A stretch of DNA of 64,000 nucleotides, taken from Microbacterium atlanticum (GTDB lineage Bacteria > Actinomycetota > Actinomycetes > Actinomycetales > Microbacteriaceae). Both the position numbers and the translations under genes were made by a program. The stretch is taken from contig NZ_CP063813.1 of NCBI RefSeq assembly GCF_015277815.1, positions 3,162,001 to 3,226,000 on the forward strand. Direction: 5' to 3'. Positions 39,821 to 48,686 of the stretch are shown here, in pieces (position 1 is the stretch's first letter; the number at the start of each line of letters is the position of its first letter). Below the pieces are notes generated by a model. It searched no databases, was not told the origin of the DNA, and was given only the letters and a program-made list of their open reading frames with translations.

Positions 39821-40672
39821 TCAGTCGCGCGGCGGGAAGCGCCGGTCGAGCCAGGCGATCAGGTCGGCGCGCACGTCCTGCTGGACGACCTCGTTGAAGA
39901 TCTCGTGACGCGCTCCGGGGTAGACCAGGGTCGTGACGTCGGTGTACCGCGACCGCGTGCGGTAGGCATCGGCCAGCTTGTGGACGCTGCGGGGCCCGCC
40001 GAGCGGATCGTCCCGGCCGACCATGAGGAGGATCGGCACGTCGGTGCCCGGGTTGCGGCGGGGAAGCCCTTGGAGGCGGAGGCTGTCGGCCCATCCCACG
40101 AGCTGCTGCAGCGTCGAGGTGGTCGTCAGCGGGTCGTCGAGGAACGCGCGTCCCACGGCGTGGTCGGACGACAGCCATTCGGTCCCCATCGCGTCGGGAC
40201 CCGCCCAGCGCGCGTTGAGCGGCCCGGCGTTCGTCCAGCCCAGGAGCCGCAGGCTGGTCGCGCTGAGCACGACGCCGGCGTAGGCATCGGGCAGGCGGTT
40301 CAGCAGGATCTGCGTGAAGTAGGAGCCCAGCGAGTGCCCGAGGATCACCAGCGGCAGGTCGGGGTTCTCGTCCCGGATGAGCTCGGTGAAGGTCGCGAGC
40401 GCCGCGATCATCGCCTGCAGGCCGCCCTTGCCGGGGCGCCCCAGCCGAGACGCGTCGCCCGCCCACTGCTGCATGCCGGTGCGGCCGTGCCCCAGGTGGT
40501 CGTCCGCGTAGACGGTGTAGCCCGCGGTGGTCAGGGCGTCGATGAGCGCACCGTAGCGACCCGAGTGCTCGCCGACGCCGTGCACGAGCTGCACGATCGC
40601 GTGGGGCGGGGTCTTCGCCTCGTGGACGTCGTAGAAGATCGTGACGCCGCTTGCGGCGAGGTACTCGGGCAT
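39821..40672 (-). CDS. Alpha/beta hydrolase (monoacylglycerol lipase/lysophospholipase type)
   Basis: A 283-residue serine hydrolase with LVHGVGEHSGRYGAL (oxyanion region), ADDHLGHGRTG, the nucleophile Ser114 in GHSLGSY, and VGRDDPLGGPRSVHKL plus YPGARHEIFNE carrying the acid and histidine. The pattern fits the Hydrolase_4/monoglyceride lipase group. No signal peptide. ATG 40672 has TAGACT 7 nt upstream. Substrate probably a lipid monoester, but not proven. Confidence 0.88.
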   Translation of the reverse strand: MPEYLAASGVTIFYDVHEAKTPPHAIVQLVHGVGEHSGRYGALIDALTTAGYTVYADDHLGHGRTGMQQWAGDASRLGRPGKGGLQAMIAALATFTELIRDENPDLPLVILGHSLGSYFTQILLNRLPDAYAGVVLSATSLRLLGWTNAGPLNARWAGPDAMGTEWLSSDHAVGRAFLDDPLTTTSTLQQLVGWADSLRLQGLPRRNPGTDVPILLMVGRDDPLGGPRSVHKLADAYRTRSRYTDVTTLVYPGARHEIFNEVVQQDVRADLIAWLDRRFPPRD

Positions 40673-40679
40673 GCGCAGA

Positions 40680-40685
40680 AGTCTA
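40680..40685 (-). promoter_or_regulatory. Leaderless -10 box of the 40672 hydrolase gene
   Basis: TAGACT on the minus strand, 7 nt before ATG 40672. Same hexamer and same spacing as at 17406 before the LacI gene. Confidence 0.5.
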
Positions 40686-40774
40686 GGAGCACGGATGCCG
40701 CCACCGGTCGTCCCCGCGGCGAGGGCGCGGGGACGGCGCCCCGCCGCGTCGCGGCATCCGCTTTCCGATTTTCC

Positions 40775-40800
40775 TTAGCAAGACTAATGAGCTATGCTAA
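40775..40800 (+). promoter_or_regulatory. MarR operator and promoter
   Basis: TTAGCA (40775-40780) and TGCTAA (40795-40800) are perfect inverted arms of a 26-bp site in a locally AT-rich stretch. TATGCT at 40793-40798 is a good -10 box lying within the right arm. Binding by the MarR protein encoded immediately downstream would shut off its own operon, as is common in this family. Confidence 0.65.
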
Positions 40801-40808
40801 ACAGTCGG

Positions 40809-41288
40809 ATGAGCAGCAACGGGACCTTGATGACGACGAACGACCTCGGCGCGGAACCCGCCGACCAGCCCGACCTCTCGCCCGCCGCGCAGCGCCTCCG
40901 GATCGCGACGTTCCGTCTCGCCCGGCGCATGCGCACGCAGCGGGCCGTCGACTCGATGAGCGACGGGCAGTTCGCGGTGCTCGCGGCGCTGAAGGTGCAC
41001 GGTCCCCACACGCTGGGCGAGCTGGCCGACCGGGAGCGGGTGTCGGCCCCCTCGATGAACCGCACGGTCAACTGCCTGCAGGACGCCGGGTACATCGTGC
41101 GCGGCGCCGACGAGCGCGACGGACGCAAGGTCGTCATCTCGCTCACACCCGAGGGCGAGGCGGTCGTCGAGGAGACCGCGCGGCGCCGCGACGCGTGGGT
41201 CGAGGCATCCCTCGCCCACCTCACCGTGGCCGAGCGCGAGACCCTCGAGGCTGCCGCCGAGATCATGCAGCGGATGGTCGACCGATGA
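40809..41288 (+). CDS. MarR-family regulator of the MFS exporter
   Basis: A 159-residue winged-helix repressor. DNA-binding region around residues 57-105 (HGPHTLGELADRERVSAPSMNRTVNCLQDAGYIVRG) with the wing ADERDGRKVVISLT. ATG 40809 is chosen because the upstream in-frame ATG 40794 lies inside the -10 box TATGCT and could not be on the message; ATG 40830 is another option. The stop overlaps the exporter gene, so it likely senses a drug-like or phenolic ligand and controls that exporter. Confidence 0.87.
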   Translation: MSSNGTLMTTNDLGAEPADQPDLSPAAQRLRIATFRLARRMRTQRAVDSMSDGQFAVLAALKVHGPHTLGELADRERVSAPSMNRTVNCLQDAGYIVRGADERDGRKVVISLTPEGEAVVEETARRRDAWVEASLAHLTVAERETLEAAAEIMQRMVDR

Positions 41289-42643
41289 GCGCGATGTTCC
41301 GGTCGTTCTCCGCCTTCAACTACCGCGTCTGGTTCATCGGCGCGCTGGTGTCGAACGTCGGCGCGTGGATGCAGGCGACGGCCATCAGCTGGGTGGTGCT
41401 CACCGAGCTCACCGACAACGACGCCGCCGCGATGGGCGTCACGATGGCGCTGCAGTTCGCGCCGCCGCTGCTGCTCGTCGGCGTGACCGGGCTGGTCGCC
41501 GACCGGTTCGACCGCCGCCGGCTCCTGCTGGTGACACAGAGCCTGCTGCTGCTGCTGGGCCTCGCGATCGGCGTGCTGATCTTCGTCGGCGCGATGACGC
41601 TGTGGATCATGTACGCGTTCGCGCTGGCGCTCGGCATCGTCGCCGCGTTCGACAACCCCGCCCGGCAGGCGTTCGTGTCGGACCTCGTGGCGCGCGAGAA
41701 CGCCTCGAACGCGGTCGCCCTGAACGCCGCGTCGTTCAACGGCGCCCGCATGATCGGGCCCGCCGTCGCCGGCGTCGTCATCGTCGCGATCGGGACGGGC
41801 TGGGTGTTCGTCGCCAACGCCGTGACGTTCCTGGCGATGCTCGCCGCGCTGCTGCTGATCCGCACGCGCGAGCTGATTCCGCGGGTGAAGGCGCCGCAGT
41901 CCTCGCGGCTGGCCGACGGGTTCCGTTACGTCGCGGGGCGCCCCGACCTCGTCGTGACCTTCGCGATGGTGTTCCTCATCGGCGCGTTCGGCATGAACTT
42001 CCCGATCCTCGCCTCGACGATGGCCGTCGAGTTCGGCAAGGAGGCGGACGGGTTCGGCCTCTTGAGCTCGATCCTCGCGGTCGGCTCGGTCGTCGGCGCG
42101 CTCATGGCGGCCCGGCGTGATCGTGCCCGGCTGCGCGTGCTCATCGCGGGAACAGCGATGTTCGGCTTCGCCGCCCTGGTGTCGGCGTTCATGCCCACGT
42201 ACTGGCTGTATGCCGTCACGCTCATGTTCACCGGCTTCTCGGTCGTGACCATGATGACCACGGCCAACGGCTACGTGCAGACCACCACCGACCCGGTGCT
42301 CCGCGGCCGCGTGCTGGCGCTGTACATGGCGATCCTGATGGGTGGCACGCCGATCGGCGCCCCCATCGTCGGCTGGGTGGCGGCGGAATGGGGGCCTCGC
42401 GCGGCGATCCTCGTCGGCGCGGCCGCGGCCTTCGTGGCCTTCGCAATCGGCACGACGTGGCTCCTGGTGTCGGGCCGGCTCCACCGCCACGAGCGCAAGC
42501 GGTTTCGACTCACCCTGGACGAGACACGCCCCCTGTCGGTGGTCGCCCCCGAGGAGTTCAGCGACGAGGTCGCCGGCACGACCCCGATCCGCGTCGTCCC
42601 AGGCGACGAGGAGCGCGACCTCCGCGCGCGCCGCGCGAGCTGA
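41285..42643 (+). CDS. MFS transporter (DHA3/EntS-like exporter)
   Basis: A 452-residue integral membrane protein with about twelve predicted helices, beginning FNYRVWFIGALVSNVGAWMQATAISWVVL. The loop motif VADRFDRRRLLL between helices 2 and 3 is typical, as is FDNPARQAFVSDLV. Members export siderophores, macrolides and other small molecules. The C-terminal tail of about 50 residues is charged. ATG 41285 overlaps the MarR stop. Confidence 0.9.
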   Translation: MSAMFRSFSAFNYRVWFIGALVSNVGAWMQATAISWVVLTELTDNDAAAMGVTMALQFAPPLLLVGVTGLVADRFDRRRLLLVTQSLLLLLGLAIGVLIFVGAMTLWIMYAFALALGIVAAFDNPARQAFVSDLVARENASNAVALNAASFNGARMIGPAVAGVVIVAIGTGWVFVANAVTFLAMLAALLLIRTRELIPRVKAPQSSRLADGFRYVAGRPDLVVTFAMVFLIGAFGMNFPILASTMAVEFGKEADGFGLLSSILAVGSVVGALMAARRDRARLRVLIAGTAMFGFAALVSAFMPTYWLYAVTLMFTGFSVVTMMTTANGYVQTTTDPVLRGRVLALYMAILMGGTPIGAPIVGWVAAEWGPRAAILVGAAAAFVAFAIGTTWLLVSGRLHRHERKRFRLTLDETRPLSVVAPEEFSDEVAGTTPIRVVPGDEERDLRARRAS

Positions 42644-42687
42644 CGCGCGCCGCACCCGGCCCCGCCGGGCGGTGCCGCGCCGTCCCG

Positions 42688-42758
42688 CCCCGGTTCGCTC
42701 GCCACAGGTGCACGCGATTCGCCGTCGGGCCCCGCGTCTGCGGCGAGCGAACCCGGGG
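42688..42758. terminator. Bidirectional hairpin between MFS and GH2 genes
   Basis: Arms at 42688-42703 and 42742-42758 share GGTTCGCTCGCC and its complement, extended by CCCC/GGGG with one bulged base. It lies between two convergent stop codons (42643 and 42764). Confidence 0.6.
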
Positions 42759-42763
42759 TGGGC

Positions 42764-45196
42764 TCAGGAGGCGGTGAGGCTGACGGATGCCGCGGCCAGG
42801 CCCTCGGCCGTGACCGTCACGGTCGCCCGACCCGGCCCCGTCGGCCGCACGATCGCGAGCGCCCGGCCGTGGTGGGTGGTGACCGTGGGTCCGGCGAACG
42901 ACTCCTCGGTGCGGATGCGTCCGGTGCCGAGCCCGACGAGATCGGCGTCGCCGTCGACCGTCACCGCGACCGCCCGGTCGGCGTCGCCCGCGACGATCCC
43001 GTCGGCGTCCGCGAGGGCGATGCGGACGAAGCCGAGACCGTCAGCGGAGATCTCGTTCCGCTCCGCGACCGCGATGAGGCCGACGTCCGCCGCCGTCCGC
43101 AGCGCCGTGCGGCCGACCTCGCGCCCCGCGGAGCGTGCGACGGCGACCAGCTCGCCGGGGCGGTACTCCGTCTCGAAGCGCGCCCGGAAGGCCTTCTCGG
43201 CACCCACCGCCGCGACGCCGAGCGAGACGCCGTCGAGCAGCAGCTCGATCTCCTCCGCCGGCGCATACACGTCGACGGTGACCGGCGCGCCGGGCGCGGC
43301 ATCCCACGTCCACGACGACACCGAGTCGTCCCACGACCAGGGCGTGGTGGCGGTCGGTCGGCCGTGGTGCCGGGGCGGGTGCACCGCGAGGTACGGCTCG
43401 GTGCGCAGCCCGAACACGATCTCGCGATAGTACGACGCGGGGCGCCGGTGACCGGTGATGTCGAGGTCGCCGCAGCCGGCGAGCAGGTGCGGGAAAGGCC
43501 CGGCCGTGCCGGTCGGCCGGTAGCCGGGCTCGTCGGTGTAGTCGACCCGGCCGATGCCGGCCTCTCCGAGGTAGTCCCATCCGGTCCACGTGAAATCCCC
43601 GATGACGTGCGGCAGGCGCTCGACCAGCTCCCACATCTTCTCGATGCGCGACGGGAAGGTCTCGGAGCCCACGATGACCCGGTTCGGGAACAGGTCGCGG
43701 TCGAGCTCATAGCGAGACTCCGCGTAGTTGAACCCGACCACGTCGAGCACCGACGCCGACTCCTCGGTCGAGGCGGTCACGAGCTCCGAAGCGTTGGCGC
43801 GGGCCATCATGTCGCCCATCGTCGCCATCATCGTGTTGGGATCGGATGCCTCGCCCTCGGCCGTCTCGTCGCCGGCATCCGCCTCGCGCATGCGGTCGAG
43901 ATTGGCGATGATCCCGTTGATCCCGTTGGTGACGAGCCGCGTGTCGTCGCGCTCGCGGATCCGCTCGGCGAGGCGCCTGCTCCAGGCGGAGCCCGCGGGC
44001 GACGCCAGCTCGAGGATCTCGTTGCCGATCGAGTACATGATGACGCTCGGGTGGTTGAGGTCCTTCGCGACGAGCGCGTCGACGTCGTGCCGCCAGCGGT
44101 CGGCGAAGCCGGGCGCGGCGTCGAAGGCGACCTTCGATCGCGTCCAGGTGTCGGTGAGCTCGTCCATCACGTAGACGCCGTGACGATCGCACGCGTCGAG
44201 CATCGCGCGGCTCATGGGATTGTGGGCGCTGCGCAGGGCGTTGAAGCCCGCCTCCTTGAGCAGCCGCACGCGGCGGTCCTCCGCGTCGGGCAGGCTGACG
44301 GCGCCGAGCGGCCCGTTGTCGTGATGGATGCATGCGCCCCGGAGGACGACGGGCTCGCCGTTGACGCGCAGGCCGCGAACCGCGTCGACCTGGAGGCGGC
44401 GGATGCCGAAGGTCGCGGCATCCGTGTCGAGCCCTGATCCGTCCTCCGCCGTGAGGGCGGTGTGCACGTGGTGGAGGGCAGGAGACGTCTCACTCCACAG
44501 CGACGGCCGTTCGACCGCCAGTCGGACGCGGGCGACGGCGTCGCTGCCGGGAAGGACGGTCACCGGTGCGGAGCCGGTGGCGACGGCGCCTCCGTCGTGT
44601 CCGGTCACCGTCCACTCCACGCGCAGCGTGCGGGTGTGACGCGAGCCGTTGCGCACCGTGGTGGCGATGTGGACGACGGCCCGGTCGGCGTCGATGTCGG
44701 GGGTCGTCACGCGCGTGCCGTCGAGCGGGATGTGGACGGGATCGGCGACCACCAGGTGCACGGGGCGATAGATGCCCGCTCCGGAATACCAGCGGCTGTC
44801 GCGGTGCGCCCGCGCTTCGACGGTGATGCGGTTGGCCTCGCCGTAGCGCAGATACGGGTCGAGCACTGCCTCGAACGCGTTGTAGCCGTTCGGCTCGTGG
44901 ATCACCGCGTCGCCGTTCACGAACACCGCCGCGTCGCGGTACACGCCCTCGAACTCCAGGCGCACCGTCCTGTCGCGCCAGGCCGCGGGCACCTCGAGCG
45001 TCCGGGCGTACTCGAAGACGCCGCCCGGCGTGTATCCGGTGTGCACGCCCTGGTCGCTGTCGGCTGATCGCGGGAGGTCGCGCAGCGCGTCGTGCGGCAG
45101 GCGCACGGGCCGGGGCGCGGACTCCGGCGTCGGCGCCTCGAACGCGCCGAGCTTCGGGCCGGCGGTCCATCCGTCGAGGAACGGCTGCCGGATCAT
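42764..45196 (-). CDS. GH2 beta-galactosidase/beta-glucuronidase-type glycosidase
   Basis: An 810-residue GH2 enzyme. The N-terminal sugar-binding domain (FEGVYRDAAVFVNGDAVIHEPNGYNAFE) and immunoglobulin-like domain precede the barrel, which has RGACIHHDNGPLGA, NALRSAHNPMS, acid/base Glu393 in SIGNEIL and nucleophile Glu512 in GSETFPS. C-terminal Big-type beta domains follow. The subgroup is the bacterial DUF4982-containing type active on beta-galactosides or beta-glucuronides; specificity is not certain. No signal peptide. ATG 45196 overlaps the TetR stop. Confidence 0.9.
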   Translation of the reverse strand: MIRQPFLDGWTAGPKLGAFEAPTPESAPRPVRLPHDALRDLPRSADSDQGVHTGYTPGGVFEYARTLEVPAAWRDRTVRLEFEGVYRDAAVFVNGDAVIHEPNGYNAFEAVLDPYLRYGEANRITVEARAHRDSRWYSGAGIYRPVHLVVADPVHIPLDGTRVTTPDIDADRAVVHIATTVRNGSRHTRTLRVEWTVTGHDGGAVATGSAPVTVLPGSDAVARVRLAVERPSLWSETSPALHHVHTALTAEDGSGLDTDAATFGIRRLQVDAVRGLRVNGEPVVLRGACIHHDNGPLGAVSLPDAEDRRVRLLKEAGFNALRSAHNPMSRAMLDACDRHGVYVMDELTDTWTRSKVAFDAAPGFADRWRHDVDALVAKDLNHPSVIMYSIGNEILELASPAGSAWSRRLAERIRERDDTRLVTNGINGIIANLDRMREADAGDETAEGEASDPNTMMATMGDMMARANASELVTASTEESASVLDVVGFNYAESRYELDRDLFPNRVIVGSETFPSRIEKMWELVERLPHVIGDFTWTGWDYLGEAGIGRVDYTDEPGYRPTGTAGPFPHLLAGCGDLDITGHRRPASYYREIVFGLRTEPYLAVHPPRHHGRPTATTPWSWDDSVSSWTWDAAPGAPVTVDVYAPAEEIELLLDGVSLGVAAVGAEKAFRARFETEYRPGELVAVARSAGREVGRTALRTAADVGLIAVAERNEISADGLGFVRIALADADGIVAGDADRAVAVTVDGDADLVGLGTGRIRTEESFAGPTVTTHHGRALAIVRPTGPGRATVTVTAEGLAAASVSLTAS

Positions 45197-45945
45197 GCCT
45201 GCGCCTCCTCTGCGCCGGTCTCTGCGGCAGCCGGGAGGCCGTCCGCGGAGGCATCCGCCGTGCCGTCGAGGCCGTCCAGCGCCTGCTCGATCGAGACGAG
45301 GTCGTAGCCGCGGATCATGCTGCGGAACACGTCGTGCAGCGCCTCGGCCATGTCGGTCGACGCCGGGTCGAGCAGCCACTGCACCTGAAGACCGTCCATC
45401 AGGGCGATCGTGTTGACCGCCGCGCGATCGGGGTCGATGCCCTCGGCGAGCCGGCCGGCGGCGGCCACTCGCCGGAACGCGCCGGTGATGCTGTCGCGCA
45501 CGAAGCGGTACCGGTTGACGAAGTACTCGTGGGCGGGGTGGGTCGGCGAGGTCGCCTCTGCCGAGAGCGTGCAGTAGAGCTCGACGATGCCCGGCTGCGC
45601 GGCATTGAACCGGGCGAGCTCGGCGAGCGCGCGGAGCGACTCCACGCCGTCGGGCAGGTCGAAGTCGACCCTCGCGCGGGAGAGGTCGTCGCGGTGATCG
45701 AGGAGCGCGAGCAGCAGGGCGCTCTTGCTGCGGAAATGGTGGAGCAGCCCCGCCTCGCTCATGCCCACGCGCTCGGCCACCTCGCGGAGGGAGCCCGCGC
45801 GGTACCCCGACTGCGCGAACACCTCCAGTGCGGCGTCGAGGATCGCCGTGCGGGTCTCCTTGGATTTCGCGTACTCGCCGCGGGGCTTCCGCGGCGTCGC
45901 GGCGGGGGTCGCCTTCCGCGTCCGTGCGGAGGTCGTCTCGGTCAT
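45193..45945 (-). CDS. TetR-family regulator of the GH2/GH3/GH43/GH78 locus
   Basis: A 250-residue repressor. Helix-turn-helix around residues 32-72 (RTAILDAALEVFAQSGYRAGSLREVAERVGMSEAGLLHHF); the ligand domain ends MDGLQVQWLLDPASTDMAEALHDVF, like the TetR at 34439. The Ala-rich C-terminal tail is extra. It diverges from the family-5 importer at 46141. The gap between them holds AT-rich palindromes, so it probably controls both its own operon and the importer operon. ATG 45945 has TACGGT 6 nt upstream. Confidence 0.88.
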   Translation of the reverse strand: MTETTSARTRKATPAATPRKPRGEYAKSKETRTAILDAALEVFAQSGYRAGSLREVAERVGMSEAGLLHHFRSKSALLLALLDHRDDLSRARVDFDLPDGVESLRALAELARFNAAQPGIVELYCTLSAEATSPTHPAHEYFVNRYRFVRDSITGAFRRVAAAGRLAEGIDPDRAAVNTIALMDGLQVQWLLDPASTDMAEALHDVFRSMIRGYDLVSIEQALDGLDGTADASADGLPAAAETGAEEAQA

Positions 45946-45951
45946 CGTCTC

Positions 45952-45957
45952 ACCGTA
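45952..45957 (-). promoter_or_regulatory. Leaderless -10 box of the 45945 TetR gene
   Basis: TACGGT on the minus strand, 6 nt before ATG 45945. Confidence 0.45.
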
Positions 45958-46019
45958 TCCCGGGTCGTCTCGCGCACCTTCTGTCGGCGCCCGCCGGGTC
46001 CTTCATGACCGTTCTATAA

Positions 46020-46061
46020 CGAATTTCTAGTATTCGCTAGATTTTTGTGTCAAAAACCTAG
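46020..46061. promoter_or_regulatory. Cluster of AT-rich palindromes, probable TetR operator
   Basis: Three overlapping inverted repeats lie here: CGAAT/ATTCG arms (46020-46036), TCTAG/CTAGA arms (46026-46041), and a 25-bp palindrome (46037-46061) with 10 of 12 pairs, built as CTAG, TTTTTG, TGT, CAAAAA, CTAG. The composition contrasts sharply with the GC-rich surroundings. It sits between divergent TetR and importer genes, upstream of ATG 46141, as expected for a TetR operator and promoter. The promoter hexamers are not clear. Confidence 0.65.
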
Positions 46062-46140
46062 CGCTCACTCGTTTTTCTTGTTAGCGTCTCCGGGCAGTAG
46101 GCGATCCGCAGGGGAATCGCCACAGATGAAGGGACCAAGG

Positions 46141-47670
46141 ATGTTCCGTTGGAAGGCCACAGCAGCCACCATCGCGATCGCCGCTCTCGCCCTCACCGGT
46201 TGCGCCGCAGGTGGCGACTCCGGATCCGGCGACGGCTCGGGTGGCGACACGCTGACACTCGGGGCGATCCTCGCGCCGACGACCCTCGACCCGGCGGGAG
46301 CCGAGTGGGGCAACCGCGCGCCGTTCTACCAGGCGGTCTTCGACACGCTTCTCCTCGCGACCCCCGAAGGCACGATCGAGCCGTGGCTCGCGAGCGAGTG
46401 GGCGTACAACGAGGACAACACCGTGCTCACGCTCACCCTCCGCGACGACGTGACGTTCTCGGACGGCTCGGAGCTCACCGCCGACGTCGTGGTCAAGAAC
46501 CTGCAGCGGTTCAAGGACGGCACGTCGCCGGATGCCGGCTACCTCGGCTCGATCGCGAGCATGGAAGCCCCTGACGACCAGACCGTCGTGATCACGCTGA
46601 GCGCGCCCGACCCCGCATTCCTCAACTACCTCACGCGCGACCCGGGCCTCATCGGTGCCGAGGCCTCGTTCGAGAGCGCCGATGTCGACACGAACCCCGT
46701 CGGCTCGGGCCCGTACGTCCTCGACACCGCGGCGACCGTCACGGGCACCAGCTACGTCTACACGAAGAACGAGGACTACTGGAACCCCGACGCCCAGCAC
46801 TACGACGAGCTGGTCATCAACGTCCTCAGCGACCCGACCGCGGCGCTGAACGCGATCAAGGCAGGCGAGGCGAACGGCGTCAAGCTGTCGAACAACGACA
46901 ACCTCGCCGAGGTCGAGGGCGCGGGGTGGACGGTCAACGCGAACGAGCTCGACTTCCAGGGCCTGCTCCTGCTCGACCGAGCGGGCACCATGGCCCCCGA
47001 GCTCGCCGACCCGAAGGTGCGCCAGGCCATCAACTTCGCGTTCGACCGCGAAGGCCTGCTCAAGGCGATCGGCGCTGACAAGGGAACGGTCACGACGCAG
47101 GTGTTCTCGGCCGCGAGCGACGCATACGACCCCGAGCTCGACGAGTACTACACGTATGACCCCGACAAGGCCAAGGAGCTGCTGGCCGAAGCCGGCCTCG
47201 CCGACGGCTTCACCCTCAGCCTGCCCTCCGTGGGCGTGTTCGGAACGGCCGCCCCGACGCTGATCCAGCAGCAGCTGGCCGACGTGGGCATCACGGTGGA
47301 GTACACCGAGGTGGCGCCGAACAACTTCATCGCGGACCTGCTGGCTCCTAAGTACCCGGTGTCGTTCATGGCACTCGAGCAGAACCCCGACTGGCAGCTT
47401 ATCCAGTTCATGATCGCGCCGACCGCCGTGTTCAACCCGTTCAAGTACAGCGATCCCAAGGTCGACGAGTACATGAAGCAGATCCAGTACGGCGACGAGG
47501 CGACGCAGGCCTCGGTCGCGAAGGAGCTGAACACCTACATCGTGGAGCAGGCGTGGTTCGCCCCGTTCTTCCGCGTGCAGGGCAGCGTCGCGACGGATGC
47601 CGACACCACCGTCGAGATGCTTCCGACGAACGCCTACCCGGCCATCTACGACTTCAAGCCGAAGCAGTAG
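46141..47670 (+). CDS. Family-5 ABC substrate-binding lipoprotein
   Basis: A 509-residue extracytoplasmic solute-binding protein of the DppA/OppA family. The lipobox is LALTGC (Cys21), followed by a Gly/Ser/Asp-rich linker. The conserved start TLGAILAPTTLDPAGAEWGN and the VGSGPYVLD segment are typical. ATG 46141 has ACCAAGG upstream, similar to the context of the gene at 3319; ATG 46126 is an alternative. The family imports peptides, but subsets carry oligosaccharides. With GH3, GH43 and GH78 in the operon, an oligosaccharide or glycoside ligand is the better guess. Confidence 0.9.
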   Translation: MFRWKATAATIAIAALALTGCAAGGDSGSGDGSGGDTLTLGAILAPTTLDPAGAEWGNRAPFYQAVFDTLLLATPEGTIEPWLASEWAYNEDNTVLTLTLRDDVTFSDGSELTADVVVKNLQRFKDGTSPDAGYLGSIASMEAPDDQTVVITLSAPDPAFLNYLTRDPGLIGAEASFESADVDTNPVGSGPYVLDTAATVTGTSYVYTKNEDYWNPDAQHYDELVINVLSDPTAALNAIKAGEANGVKLSNNDNLAEVEGAGWTVNANELDFQGLLLLDRAGTMAPELADPKVRQAINFAFDREGLLKAIGADKGTVTTQVFSAASDAYDPELDEYYTYDPDKAKELLAEAGLADGFTLSLPSVGVFGTAAPTLIQQQLADVGITVEYTEVAPNNFIADLLAPKYPVSFMALEQNPDWQLIQFMIAPTAVFNPFKYSDPKVDEYMKQIQYGDEATQASVAKELNTYIVEQAWFAPFFRVQGSVATDADTTVEMLPTNAYPAIYDFKPKQ

Positions 47671-47677
47671 CAGGCCT

Positions 47678-47710
47678 CCGGCCCGCCCGTCGACCCGACG
47701 GGCGGGCCGG
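47678..47710 (+). terminator. Perfect 15-bp hairpin after the binding-protein gene
   Basis: A 15-bp perfect stem with a 3-nt loop begins 8 nt after the stop codon and precedes the permease gene. No T-run. This is the third binding-protein gene in the window followed by such a stem. Confidence 0.75.
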
Positions 47711-47744
47711 TCCACTCTCTTCTCGAGATCAGGAGCGCAGCAGC

Positions 47745-48686
47745 ATGCTCACCTTCATCGTCCGACGCGTACTCGCCGGCGTCGTCCTCCTCTTCGTCAT
47801 CTCCGCACTCGCGTTCAGCCTGCTCTACCTCGACAGCGCCAACATCGCCCGGCGCATCCTCGGGCAGAATGCGACCCCCGAGCTGGTCGCCCAGAAGACG
47901 CAGGAACTGGGCCTGGACCGGCCGCTCCCGGTGCAGTACCTGGACTGGCTCACGAACGCCCTCACCGGCGACCTCGGCCGCTCCTGGTTCAACGGACAGC
48001 TGGTCTCGGTGAGCCTCTCCGGGCGCCTCGCCGTCACGCTGTCCATCGTCATCGGCACCACCATCGTCACGGCGATCGTGTCGGTCATCCTCGGCGTCCT
48101 GGCTGCCCGCCGCGGCGGCGCGGTCGACGGCACCGTGCAGTTCATCTCGGTCCTCGGCTTCGCGATCCCGGGATTCCTCATCGCGCTGTACCTCGTGCTG
48201 ATCTTCGCCATCAACCTGCACTGGTTCAAGGCGACCGGATACGTCCCCCTCAGCGAGTCGTTCGCGGGGTGGCTCTCCTCCGTGACCCTCCCCATCGCGG
48301 CGCTGTCGATCGGCGCCATCGCCGCGGTCACTCAGCAGATCCGCGGCTCCATGATCGACGCGATGTCGCGCGACTACGTGCGCACGCTGCGCGCCCGGGG
48401 CCTCGATACCCGGAGCGTGGTCTACCGGCACGCGCTCCGCAACGCCGGTGGTCCCGCCCTGGCGATCCTCGCCGTCCAGTTCATCGGTCTTCTCGGAGGT
48501 GCCGTCATCGTCGAGCAGGTCTTCGCGCTCCCCGGTATGGGACAGCTCACCGTTCAGGCGGGCCTGCAGGGCGACATCCCCGTGATGATGGGCCTCGTCG
48601 TGGCGATCGCCGTGATCGTGATCCTCGTCAACCTCCTCATCGACCTCGCGCAGGCTGCGCTCAACCCGAAGGTGCGACTGTCATGA
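47745..48686 (+). CDS. ABC permease, DppB type
   Basis: A 313-residue membrane subunit with six predicted helices, starting MLTFIVRRVLAGVVLLFVISALAF. The DppB-type loop DYVRTLRARGLDTRSVVYRHALRNA contacts the ATPase. ATG 47745 has AGGAG upstream. The 4-nt overlap with the next gene shows coupling. Confidence 0.92.
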   Translation: MLTFIVRRVLAGVVLLFVISALAFSLLYLDSANIARRILGQNATPELVAQKTQELGLDRPLPVQYLDWLTNALTGDLGRSWFNGQLVSVSLSGRLAVTLSIVIGTTIVTAIVSVILGVLAARRGGAVDGTVQFISVLGFAIPGFLIALYLVLIFAINLHWFKATGYVPLSESFAGWLSSVTLPIAALSIGAIAAVTQQIRGSMIDAMSRDYVRTLRARGLDTRSVVYRHALRNAGGPALAILAVQFIGLLGGAVIVEQVFALPGMGQLTVQAGLQGDIPVMMGLVVAIAVIVILVNLLIDLAQAALNPKVRLS

